Part shown: positions 1-5,786 of the stretch, in pieces
How the letters are laid out: the number at the start of each line of letters is the position of its first letter
Position numbering within the stretch: position 1 is the first letter of the stretch
NCBI GenBank assembly: GCA_002393575.1
Contig: DGSN01000034.1
Location: 1 to 13,185 of the forward strand
DNA: 13,185 nucleotides
Reading direction: 5' to 3'
From: Prevotellaceae bacterium UBA4361
GTDB lineage: Bacteria > Bacteroidota > Bacteroidia > Bacteroidales > Bacteroidaceae
Program-made: the position numbers and the translations under genes
Notes under the pieces: generated by a model
Seen by the model: only the letters and a program-made list of their open reading frames with translations
Databases searched by the model: none
Told to the model about the DNA's origin: nothing

Positions 1-527
1 CGGGTACCATCAAGGCGAACTTCCCTGCGCGTGTGGCGTTCAAGGTGTCTGCAATGATGGACTCGCGCATCATTCTCGACCGTCCAGGTGCCAACCAGTT
101 GATTGGTCGAGGCGATATGCTCTATTTGCAGAGTGCTGACCCTGTGCGTGTGCAGTGTGCATTCGTTGACACGCCAGAGGTGGACAGAATCTGCAAGTTT
201 ATCAGTGAGCAGCAGAAATTCCCTGAGATGACTTACCTGCCAGAGCCACCGATGGAGGACGGCGAAGGCGGAGGCAAGGACGTGGATATGAACCACCTCG
301 ACCCGATGTTTGCGGATGTGGCGAAGATGGTGGTTTCGCAGAATGCTGGTTCCACTTCGCTGATTCAGCGTAAGTTCTCGATAGGCTACAACCGTGCAGG
401 ACGACTGATGGACCAGTTGGAATCGGCTGGTATCGTGGGTCCTCAGATGGGTTCAAAGCCTCGCGAGGTGCTGATTACGGACTTGATTACGCTCGACAGT
501 GTGCTCAATGCGCTGGGAGCCAATTAA
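1..527 (+). CDS. ftsK: DNA translocase FtsK, C-terminal part (5' end cut by window)
   Basis: FtsK is the hexameric, ATP-driven DNA pump at the division septum that clears chromosome ends and activates XerCD recombination at dif. The reading frame is open from base 3, so the gene begins outside the window and the GTG at 33 is not the start. The visible part opens with the end of the RecA-like motor (IKANFPAR, then DSRIILDRPGANQLIGRGDM, which matches the FtsK/SpoIIIE signature). A short acidic, glycine-rich linker follows (about bases 243-296). The last ~65 residues are the winged-helix gamma domain (SLIQRKFSIGYNRAGRLMDQ, ending in KPREVLI), which reads the polar KOPS sequences. The stop is TAA at 525-527. 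The family usually has an N-terminal membrane domain, which is not visible here. The next genes, lolA-like and trxB, follow ftsK in many Bacteroidales. Identification is certain; total length is unknown. Confidence 0.97.
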   Translation, partial: GTIKANFPARVAFKVSAMMDSRIILDRPGANQLIGRGDMLYLQSADPVRVQCAFVDTPEVDRICKFISEQQKFPEMTYLPEPPMEDGEGGGKDVDMNHLDPMFADVAKMVVSQNAGSTSLIQRKFSIGYNRAGRLMDQLESAGIVGPQMGSKPREVLITDLITLDSVLNALGAN

Positions 528-575
528 GTGAAAAGTGAAAAGCCTCACCCCCAACCCCTCTCCAAAGGGCGAGGG
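526..575. repeat. short heptamer run plus C-rich hairpin after ftsK
   Basis: Starting on the ftsK stop codon are two AAGTGAA heptamers (526-532, 533-539) and a divergent third. A C-rich stretch follows that can fold into an 8-bp stem with one mismatch: CCCTCTCC (556-563), loop AAAG, GGCGAGGG (568-575). No T-run follows, so it is not a textbook terminator, although it could act as one for ftsK. The sequence has the look of a dispersed intergenic repeat; that is an impression I cannot confirm without a genome search. Confidence 0.5.
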
Positions 576-633
576 AAGTAGAATCAATCAGGGATTTTAT
601 AAGGATTTCTTTGAAAAAGCTAAAAATGAAGAA

Positions 634-695
634 GTCTCCTAAAGAAATAGACTAAATGTACTAATTTTTAAATTTTGCCGATTTCTTTAGGAGAC
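634..695. repeat. perfect 15-bp inverted repeat, possible miniature element or stem-loop
   Basis: GTCTCCTAAAGAAAT at 634-648 is matched exactly by its reverse complement at 681-695, separated by 32 AT-rich bases. GATTTCTTT also occurs once more upstream (604-612), so the AAAGAAAT arm could pair either way. The 62-bp span with 15-bp ends resembles a MITE or IS remnant, but I see no convincing target-site duplication beyond AA on both sides. There is no T-run after either arm, so a simple terminator is less likely. Function unknown. Confidence 0.6.
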
Positions 696-715
696 AAATA
701 TAATAGGAGTGAAAA

Positions 716-781
716 ATGGATATTGTTTTGTTAGAAAGCAGATTCTATTCTCTCTTTAGTGATAGTTCTAATTTAAAATGA
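716..781 (+). CDS. possible 21-residue micro-ORF, unrecognised
   Basis: An ATG at 716 opens 21 codons ending in TGA at 779-781 (begins MDIVLLESRF, ends SDSSNLK). It is preceded at 6-base spacing by AGGAG (705-709), which is a good Shine-Dalgarno match and unusual here, because the other genes in this window lack one. A TATAAT lies at 699-704, directly after the inverted repeat at 634-695. The peptide has no motif I recognise. It could be a leader peptide, a fragment of a decayed mobile-element gene, or chance. It ends 17 bases before the lolA-like start. Confidence 0.2.
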   Translation: MDIVLLESRFYSLFSDSSNLK

Positions 782-798
782 AATTTTAAAACTTAGAT

Positions 799-1407
799 AT
801 GAAGAAAATACTTCTTTTCATGTTTTCGGTGTTGTCAGTGCTGAGTGTATGGGCTGCTGATGATGCAACGAAGATACTGGATAAGGCAGCGAGTACGTTC
901 AAGGCTGCTGGGGGTGTGACGATTAGTTACACTTACGACCTGAATGGCGACAAGGGCAAGGGTACCATCAAGATGCAGGGCAAGAAATTCGTGAATACGT
1001 TTGCAGACCATGTCATTTGGTTCAATGGCAAAACGCTGTGGACGCTGGTGAAGGAAAACGAGGAAGTGAATGTCACTACGCCAACTCCGAAGGAACTGGC
1101 TGGCATCAATCCTTACTCTTTCTTGAACATGTATAAGTCGGGCTACAAGGCAAGCATGGGCAAATCGACTGCCACGTACTACGAGGTGATTCTGAAGGCT
1201 ATCTCTCCATCGACGAGCATGAAAAGCGTGGTGGTGCATATCCTGAAGAAAAACTATCAGCCTTGCTACGTGAAGTTGGCTACCGTGGATGGAATTGAGA
1301 ACAAAATTAGTGTTACTAAATACATTACGAAACAGAGCTTTTCTGCCGACACTTTCGCTTTCAATCCGAAGAAATATCCGAATGTGGATGTTGTGGATTT
1401 GAGGTGA
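799..1407 (+). CDS. lolA: LolA-like outer-membrane lipoprotein carrier protein
   Basis: LolA-type proteins are periplasmic chaperones that carry lipoproteins released from the inner membrane to the outer membrane. This 202-residue protein begins with a clear Sec signal peptide (MKK, hydrophobic core to about residue 17, SVWA-AD cleavage near 19-20). The mature part starts with an amphipathic helix (AAxxIL-type, residues about 20-36) and continues in the alternating beta pattern of the LolA barrel (SYTYDLNGDKGKGTIKMQG, then FADHVIWFNGKTLWTL). Length fits the family (about 200 residues). Position between ftsK and trxB matches other Bacteroidales. There is no obvious Shine-Dalgarno; a weak -7-like TAATTTAA lies at 769-776. 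Bacteroidetes members diverge strongly from the E. coli protein, so the family is secure but exact functional equivalence is inferred. Confidence 0.85.
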   Translation: MKKILLFMFSVLSVLSVWAADDATKILDKAASTFKAAGGVTISYTYDLNGDKGKGTIKMQGKKFVNTFADHVIWFNGKTLWTLVKENEEVNVTTPTPKELAGINPYSFLNMYKSGYKASMGKSTATYYEVILKAISPSTSMKSVVVHILKKNYQPCYVKLATVDGIENKISVTKYITKQSFSADTFAFNPKKYPNVDVVDLR

Positions 1408-1460
1408 GTGGACAGATGGGCTATTATTATTTCTGAAACAATTCACGAAATATTCATGGA

Positions 1461-1539
1461 TAATTTACGAAAAATTCGCGGTCAATTCGCGGCAATTTGC
1501 GTTATAAAATATAAACATGAATTTCCGTAAATTCCCCGT
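1461..1539. repeat. intergenic repeat element, copy A
   Basis: This 79-base stretch matches 1591-1672 with three substitutions and one 3-base gap. Its left end AATTTACG (1462-1469) is the exact reverse complement of CGTAAATT (1526-1533), so the unit is bounded by short inverted repeats. It contains a TAAAATATAAACATG core shared with copy B. Confidence 0.85.
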
Positions 1540-1590
1540 GAACTTTCAGCTCGGCGTAGCCAATTATTCATGAATTTATTATCCAAAAAA

Positions 1591-1672
1591 TAATTTACGA
1601 TAAATTCGCGGTTAATTCGCGGCAATTTGCGTTAAAATAAAATATAAACATGAATTTCCGTAAATTACCCGT
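1591..1672. repeat. intergenic repeat element, copy B
   Basis: This is the second copy of the element, 82 bases long because of three extra A residues after GCGTTA. Its ends form a 9-bp inverted repeat, TAATTTACG (1591-1599) and CGTAAATTA (1659-1667). It lies directly upstream of the trxB promoter. Confidence 0.85.
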
Positions 1673-1688
1673 AAATGATTCGTAAATA

Positions 1689-1696
1689 TATGTTTG
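1689..1696 (+). promoter_or_regulatory. trxB promoter, Bacteroidetes -7 box
   Basis: TATGTTTG is an exact match to the Bacteroidetes primary-sigma -7 consensus TAnnTTTG, 36 bases before the trxB ATG. A start site near 1703 would give a leader of about 30 bases. I see no clear -33 TTTG; that position is instead occupied by the CGTAAAT motif array. Confidence 0.6.
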
Positions 1697-1732
1697 ACTT
1701 AAAAACAAAAAACATTTTATTTCTGAAAAATC

Positions 1733-2665
1733 ATGGAACATATCAGATGCTTGATTATTGGTTCGGGACCTGCTGGATACACCGCAGCTATTTATGCAAG
1801 TAGAGCCAATTTGAATCCTGTGGTTTATGAAGGTATTCAGCCAGGAGGACAATTGACTATCACCGACTCGATTGAGAATTTCCCTGGGCATCCAGAGGAA
1901 ATCAGTGGTCCCGACCTGATGGACTTGATGCGCCAGCAGGTGGAGAAGTTCGGTGTGGAAATCCGTCAGAACATCTGTGTGAAGACCGACCTGAGTCAAG
2001 CACCCTACCACTTCTGGTTTGACGATGAGTCGGAGGTGACTGCCGATGCTGTGATTATTGCCACGGGTGCGACTGCCAAGTTTCTTGGTCTCGACGACGA
2101 GAAGAAGTACATGGGGCAGGGCGTGAGTGCTTGTGCCACGTGCGATGGCTTCTTCTACAGGAAGCGCACAGTTGCTGTCGTGGGTGGTGGCGACACGGCT
2201 TGTGGTGAAGCCATCTATTTGGCTGGACTTGCTGCGAAGGTCTATCTCATTGTCCGCAAGCCGTTCCTTCGTGCTTCGAAAATCATGCAGGAACGCGTGA
2301 TGAACAATCCGAAGATTGAGGTGCTGTTTGAGACGAACACGCTTGGACTGTATGGCGAGAATGGTGTGGAAGGCGCACATCTGGTTCATCGCAAGGGTGA
2401 GGCTGACGAGCGTAAATACGACTTGCCTATCGACGGTTTCTTCTTGGCTATTGGTCACAAACCAAACTCCGACATCTTCAAGCCTTGGATTGAAACCGAC
2501 GAAACGGGTTTCATCAAGACCGAGGGTGCTTCTCCAAAGACTAATATCCCAGGTGTGTTTGCTGCTGGCGACGTGGCAGACCCAACGTATCGTCAGGCTG
2601 TGGTTGCCGCTGCTTCGGGCTGCAAGGCAGCGATGGAAGCGGAAAAATACCTGATGGAAATGTAA
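1733..2665 (+). CDS. trxB: thioredoxin-disulfide reductase
   Basis: TrxB is a cytoplasmic FAD enzyme that uses NADPH to reduce thioredoxin, supporting ribonucleotide reduction and disulfide repair. The 310-residue protein has the full low-molecular-weight TrxB layout. The N-terminal FAD motif is GSGPAGYTAA (about residues 10-19) and is followed by GGQL. The redox-active pair is Cys134-Ala-Thr-Cys137. The NADPH-binding GGGDTACGEA spans 151-160. The C-terminal FAD motif GVFAAGDVAD starts at 274 and leads into YRQAVVAAASG. Length and spacing match the family and no key residue is missing. The ATG at 1733 gives the expected short N-terminus before the first beta strand. It has its own probable promoter at 1689-1696 and is probably expressed separately from lolA. 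Confidence 0.97.
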   Translation: MEHIRCLIIGSGPAGYTAAIYASRANLNPVVYEGIQPGGQLTITDSIENFPGHPEEISGPDLMDLMRQQVEKFGVEIRQNICVKTDLSQAPYHFWFDDESEVTADAVIIATGATAKFLGLDDEKKYMGQGVSACATCDGFFYRKRTVAVVGGGDTACGEAIYLAGLAAKVYLIVRKPFLRASKIMQERVMNNPKIEVLFETNTLGLYGENGVEGAHLVHRKGEADERKYDLPIDGFFLAIGHKPNSDIFKPWIETDETGFIKTEGASPKTNIPGVFAAGDVADPTYRQAVVAAASGCKAAMEAEKYLMEM

Positions 2666-2672
2666 GATTGGA

Positions 2673-2779
2673 GAATGAAGAATGAAGAATTAAGAGTGAA
2701 GAATGAAAATTAGTTATGCTTTGAAGTAAAATACATTCTTCATTTTTCATTCTTCATTCATAATTCTTCATTCTTCATT
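2673..2779. repeat. heptamer arrays forming a 36-bp near-perfect inverted repeat
   Basis: The left arm is five in-register heptamers of GAATGAA type (2673-2707). The right arm is six heptamers of the complementary ATTCTTC type (2735-2776, plus ATT). Bases 2674-2709 pair with 2744-2779 over 36 positions with only two mismatches, leaving a 34-base loop. The right arm ends 14 bases before the permease ATG, so transcript from trxB into the permease would carry a large AU-rich hairpin. It may work as a terminator or mRNA-end structure; a dispersed repeat is equally possible. Confidence 0.8.
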
Positions 2780-2793
2780 AAAAAAATATCACC

Positions 2794-4308
2794 ATGAACT
2801 TCTCACGCACAAAATTACTGTATAAGCTCATTCGAAAGAATCAGAAGCTGGCTGTTCGACGGCATCCTATGCTGGACCAAAACAAGGCCATGAAGATTTT
2901 TATCTACATCATGGCTGCTTTTTGGGCTGCTTACCTCATGTTCTTTGGCATCATGTTCGGGTCGATTGACTTCGGTGCTTTTGAGAATTTCGACATGATT
3001 GATGGAGGAATGATTTGGTTCCTCGTGCTTGATTTCTACCTCCGTTTCACCATGCAGGAAACGCCTGCGCAGGAAATCAAACCTTACAAGTTACTTCCCA
3101 TCAAGCAGAACTTCCTGCTCAACGTGTTCCTGATTCGTTTGGGATTGCGTGGGTATAACCTCTTTTGGTTCTTCTTCCTCCTGCCGTTTGGCATTCTGGC
3201 TATCGTGAAATTCTATGGTCTCTTGGGATTGTTGGGGTGGCTGTTCGGCTGGTGGCTGCTGTTCGTTTTCAACAGTTATTGGTACTTGATTTTCCGCACC
3301 TTGAATCAACGTAGTTGGCTCTATTTGCTGATTCCTACGGCTGTGTATGCTGCTGTGATTTATTTCGGAATGTTCCATGACAGCGGGAACCAATGGCTAT
3401 TTGACGGATGTGTGCAGTTGGGACGTGCTTTCTGCATGTGGAACTGGTGGTCTTATTTGTGCATTTTCGCTGTCATCGTTGTCCTGTTCTTCATCAATCA
3501 GCGGATGCAGCGAGCTTGTGTGTATCGCGAAATCGCACAGGTGGAACACGTAGAAAAGGTGAAGTCAACAGAAATGTCGTTCTTGAACCGCTTTGGCATC
3601 ATCGGTGAATTCATGAAACTTGAAATCAAATCGACGATGCGCAACAAGGTGGTGAGGAAGCAATTCCTGACGGGTGCCATCTGCACGCTGGTGTTCTGTC
3701 TGCTCTTTGCGTTTACCGATGTGTATGACGACATGACTTTCATGCGCACTTATATTTGTGTGTATTGCTTTGCCTGCTTGGGAACTATCACGCTGACGAA
3801 TGTGATGTGCATGGAAGGCAACTACATTGATTTCCTGATGTCGCGCAAAGAGTCGGTTCTGCAACTGCTGAAGGCAAAATACTATTTCAACTGCCTCATG
3901 CTTTTATTCCCGTTGCTGTTCTCGATTGCTCCGATTGTGGAGGGAAAGATACTGTTCATTGAGGCACTCGGCTGTATGTTCTTCACGAGTGGCGCTATCT
4001 TTCCGTTCCTCTTCCAGCTGGCTGTGTATAACAACCAGACGCTGCAACTGAATGCACAGATTACGAAGTCGGGACGCAGCACGAAGCATCAGATGATTTT
4101 CTCCCTGGCTGCGTTGTTGGTTCCGATGCTGATTATGTATATTCTGATTGTCGTTTTCAACGTGGAAGTGGCATCGTGGGTGATGCTTGTCATCGGTTTG
4201 CTTGGAACAGGCTTGAGTCATGTCTGGCTCAGAAATATCTATCATCGATTCATGATTCATCGCTATGACAATATGGCGGGTTTCAGAGACTCGCTGAACC
4301 ATGACTGA
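2794..4308 (+). CDS. DUF5687-type ABC transporter membrane protein
   Basis: This 504-residue protein is very hydrophobic, with about 12 predicted membrane segments by eye (roughly 34-57, 72-86, 121-160 as two, 174-193, 219-235, 289-309, 318-338, 365-383, 388-411, 434-456, 459-480). Between the two halves is a charged cytoplasmic stretch (about 236-288) that reads EFMKLEIKSTMRNK. This layout, the N-terminal basic segment and the ABC ATPase gene directly downstream match the DUF5687 family, found in Bacteroidetes as an ABC exporter-type permease. Substrate and direction are unknown. The start at 2794 follows the repeat hairpin at once and no alternative upstream start fits. It is probably cotranscribed with the ATPase across a 148-base repeat-filled gap. 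The family call comes from remembered sequence features, not a search. Confidence 0.75.
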   Translation: MNFSRTKLLYKLIRKNQKLAVRRHPMLDQNKAMKIFIYIMAAFWAAYLMFFGIMFGSIDFGAFENFDMIDGGMIWFLVLDFYLRFTMQETPAQEIKPYKLLPIKQNFLLNVFLIRLGLRGYNLFWFFFLLPFGILAIVKFYGLLGLLGWLFGWWLLFVFNSYWYLIFRTLNQRSWLYLLIPTAVYAAVIYFGMFHDSGNQWLFDGCVQLGRAFCMWNWWSYLCIFAVIVVLFFINQRMQRACVYREIAQVEHVEKVKSTEMSFLNRFGIIGEFMKLEIKSTMRNKVVRKQFLTGAICTLVFCLLFAFTDVYDDMTFMRTYICVYCFACLGTITLTNVMCMEGNYIDFLMSRKESVLQLLKAKYYFNCLMLLFPLLFSIAPIVEGKILFIEALGCMFFTSGAIFPFLFQLAVYNNQTLQLNAQITKSGRSTKHQMIFSLAALLVPMLIMYILIVVFNVEVASWVMLVIGLLGTGLSHVWLRNIYHRFMIHRYDNMAGFRDSLNHD

Positions 4309-4313
4309 GGATA

Positions 4314-4443
4314 AGTTAAAAGTTAATAGTTAAAAGTTAATAGTTAATAGTTAAAAGTTAAAAGGTAAAGTACATTCTTCATTCTTCATTTTTCATTCTT
4401 CATTTATTAATCTTCATTCTTCATTCTTCATTTTTCATTCTTC
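4314..4443. repeat. two abutting heptamer arrays between permease and ATPase genes
   Basis: Eight in-register heptamers of AGTTAAA/AGTTAAT type run 4314-4369. After GTAC, ten in-register heptamers of ATTCTTC/ATTTTTC type run 4374-4443, with two degenerate units near 4402-4415. The two arrays are not complementary, unlike the arms at 2673-2779. The second array shares its TAC-ATTCTTC opening and unit sequence with the right arm there. It ends 13 bases before the ATPase start, so it is the leader of that gene. Confidence 0.85.
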
Positions 4444-4456
4444 ATCCAATAAAACT

Positions 4457-5164
4457 ATGGAATTAACGCTTGATAATGTGAAAAAGACATTCGGAGAGAA
4501 AGTGGCTCTGGATGTGGATACATACGTCATACATGATGGTGAGATTGTCGGACTGGTGGGAAACAACGGTGCTGGTAAGACAACGATGTTCCGTGTGATT
4601 CTCGACTTGATTAAACCCGATGAAGGTGTTGCTCGCATCGGTGGTGTTGCCACTGCGCACAGCGAGGAATGGAAAGCGGTGACGGGTGCATACGTGGATT
4701 CGGGCTTTCTGATTGACTACCTGACTCCAGAGGAGTATTTCGACTTTGTTGCCAAGGTGAATGGCGTGAGTAAGGAGGATTTGGATGCGCGCTTGTTGAA
4801 ATTTGAACATTTCATGAATGGTGAGGTGGTTGGCAACAATACTCTCATCCGCAACCTTTCGGCAGGAAACAAGCAGAAGGTGGGTATCATTGGTGCTATG
4901 CTTCACAACCCACAGTTGTTGCTTTTGGACGAACCATTCAACTTTCTTGACCCTTCTTCACAACATGCCATGAAGTATTTGCTGGAAAGCTATAATCGCG
5001 AAACAGGTGCTACGATTATTGTCTCTTCTCACAACTTGACGCACACATTCGACATCTGTACGCGTGTCACGCTGCTGGAGCATGGCAAGATTATCAAGGA
5101 CTGCGATAAGGACTATCCAAATCTGACTGAAGAAATTGAAGCGTATTTCATACATAATTCTTAG
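4457..5164 (+). CDS. ABC transporter ATP-binding protein (partner of DUF5687 permease)
   Basis: This 235-residue cytoplasmic ATPase would power the upstream membrane protein. Walker A is GNNGAGKT (35-42), the signature is LSAGN (134-138) rather than LSGGQ, Walker B is LLLLDEP with Asp158/Glu159, the D-loop is FLDP (163-166), and the H-loop is His192 in SSHNL. At the Q-loop position the protein reads YVDSGFLIDYLTPEEY (79-94) with an acidic Asp81 where Gln is usual. As I remember it, this acidic Q-loop and the LSAGN signature are shared by ATPases paired with DUF5687, which supports the pairing. Length is normal for a stand-alone ABC-2-like ATPase. The last 29 bases overlap the start of the NlpC/P60 gene, so the two are probably translated in sequence from one mRNA. 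Substrate unknown. Confidence 0.92.
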   Translation: MELTLDNVKKTFGEKVALDVDTYVIHDGEIVGLVGNNGAGKTTMFRVILDLIKPDEGVARIGGVATAHSEEWKAVTGAYVDSGFLIDYLTPEEYFDFVAKVNGVSKEDLDARLLKFEHFMNGEVVGNNTLIRNLSAGNKQKVGIIGAMLHNPQLLLLDEPFNFLDPSSQHAMKYLLESYNRETGATIIVSSHNLTHTFDICTRVTLLEHGKIIKDCDKDYPNLTEEIEAYFIHNS

Positions 5165-5672
5165 TGTGCTGATTTCGTGCTTCTTGCTCTGTTCTTGCCG
5201 TTCATCGAAAAATATGGGCAAGGATGGAGTAGGGGATATCGATTTCAGACAGTTGGCGAGGGCTGGTCTGGCATTGGGATTCGACATCGACGAAATGGAT
5301 GACTGGCCCTTGATGATTGAGTCTGCACAATGGTTGGGTGTTCCCTATCAATATGCAGGCAACACGAAGCAAGGAGTGGATTGTTCGGGTTTGAACTGTG
5401 CGATTTATAAGAAGGTGTACCAAATCCAGCTGCATCGCAACAGCAAGCAGCAATATGAGAAAGACTGCCATTCCGTCTCTCTCAGTAAATTGCAAAGCGG
5501 TGACCTTGTGTTTTTTGCTCCCGATGCGAAAAAGCAGAATATCAACCACACGGGAATCTATCTGAAAGACTCAAAATTCGTTCATGCCAGCAGTTCGAAA
5601 GGGGTGGTGGTGAGTTCGCTGAACGAAAAATACTATCAGAAGCGGTTTGTGGCTGGGGGGAGAGTGAAATGA
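5136..5672 (+). CDS. NlpC/P60 family lipoprotein, probable peptidoglycan endopeptidase
   Basis: NlpC/P60 enzymes are cysteine peptidases that usually cut D-Glu-diaminopimelate links in cell-wall peptides. The 178-residue product has a lipoprotein signal (MKR, hydrophobic core, LCS-Cys21) when read from the TTG at 5136. The next in-frame ATG (5214) would remove the signal, so TTG is preferred. The linker contains DDWPLMIESAQWLGVPYQYA. The catalytic domain follows, with Cys83 in VDCSGLNC, His138 in NHTGIYL and His150 in FVHASS, plus SGDLVFF (121-127): the full Cys-His-His set is present. The residues after Cys21 (RSSKN) are not acidic, so a periplasm-facing location is more likely than the cell surface. 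It overlaps the ATPase gene by 29 bases, implying translational coupling. A GGGGGG run lies near the stop (5655-5660). Confidence 0.88.
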   Translation: MKRISYIILSVLISCFLLCSCRSSKNMGKDGVGDIDFRQLARAGLALGFDIDEMDDWPLMIESAQWLGVPYQYAGNTKQGVDCSGLNCAIYKKVYQIQLHRNSKQQYEKDCHSVSLSKLQSGDLVFFAPDAKKQNINHTGIYLKDSKFVHASSSKGVVVSSLNEKYYQKRFVAGGRVK

Positions 5673-5786
5673 GAGAGCCTTGCGCAGGAAGCGCAATGAA
5701 CGGTGGCAATGAGGGCCTTGCGGCAAAAGCGCAAGGAACGGGGAAAATGAGAGCCTTGCGCTGAAAGCGCAAGGAACGGGGAGCTA
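5673..5786. repeat. three tandem 38-bp palindromic repeats between convergent genes
   Basis: Units start at 5673, 5711 and 5749, an exact 38-bp period, each of the form GAGAGCCTTGCGC-loop-GCGCAAGGAACGGGGA. Each holds a hairpin: TTGCGC/GCGCAA (5680-5685, 5691-5696), CCTTGCG/CGCAAGG (5716-5722, 5730-5736) and CCTTGCGCT/AGCGCAAGG (5754-5762, 5766-5774, 3-base loop). The array begins right after the NlpC/P60 stop and its last unit covers the stop codon of the cyclo-ligase on the other strand. It fills the whole convergent gap. Confidence 0.9.
5754..5774 (-). terminator. possible bidirectional terminator hairpin
   Basis: This is the strongest hairpin of the array, a perfect 9-bp GC-rich stem with a GAA (or TTC) loop. 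It sits 9 bases past the cyclo-ligase stop. On the - strand it is followed by CTCTCATTTTCCCC, a weak T-run only. Its position between convergent genes supports transcription termination, but the short T-run leaves this uncertain. Confidence 0.4.

Larger units (their letters stand above)
1440..1687. repeat. non-coding gap filled with 11-bp-phased motif arrays
   Basis: The 325-base gap between lolA and trxB holds no gene. An 8-base motif of the form AATTYRCG recurs at about one helical turn: 1440, 1451, 1462, 1473, 1484 and 1494. The same motif in reverse orientation follows at 1526 and 1537. The second half repeats this: 1565, then 1592, 1603, 1614, 1624, and in reverse at 1659, 1670 and 1681 (CGTAAAT each time). 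The last copy ends one base before the trxB -7 box. The regular 11-bp spacing suggests either protein binding on one DNA face or curved DNA. No protein is known to me for this motif. Confidence 0.75.

Noticed and set aside
3..972. GGTACCATCAAG occurs at 3-14 in ftsK and again at 961-972 in the lolA-like gene
   Set aside because: Both encode Gly-Thr-Ile-Lys in frame and the flanks differ; a 12-base chance match from similar codons.
835..1446. Long reverse-strand open frame opposite the lolA-like gene
   Set aside because: The encoded protein is rich in His, Arg and Ser with no recognisable motif. The + strand gene has a signal peptide and family pattern, so this is a shadow.
1595..2458. 287-codon reverse frame opposite trxB
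   Set aside because: trxB is unambiguous with all motifs in place; the reverse frame begins in noncoding repeat sequence and shows no family features.
2673..4443. Repeat arrays considered as a CRISPR
   Set aside because: Units are 7 bases with no spacers; there are no cas genes in the window.
5655..5660. Run of six G near the end of the NlpC/P60 gene as a phase-variation tract
   Set aside because: It lies five codons from the stop, after all catalytic residues, so slippage would change only the tail; six bases is also short for a variable tract.
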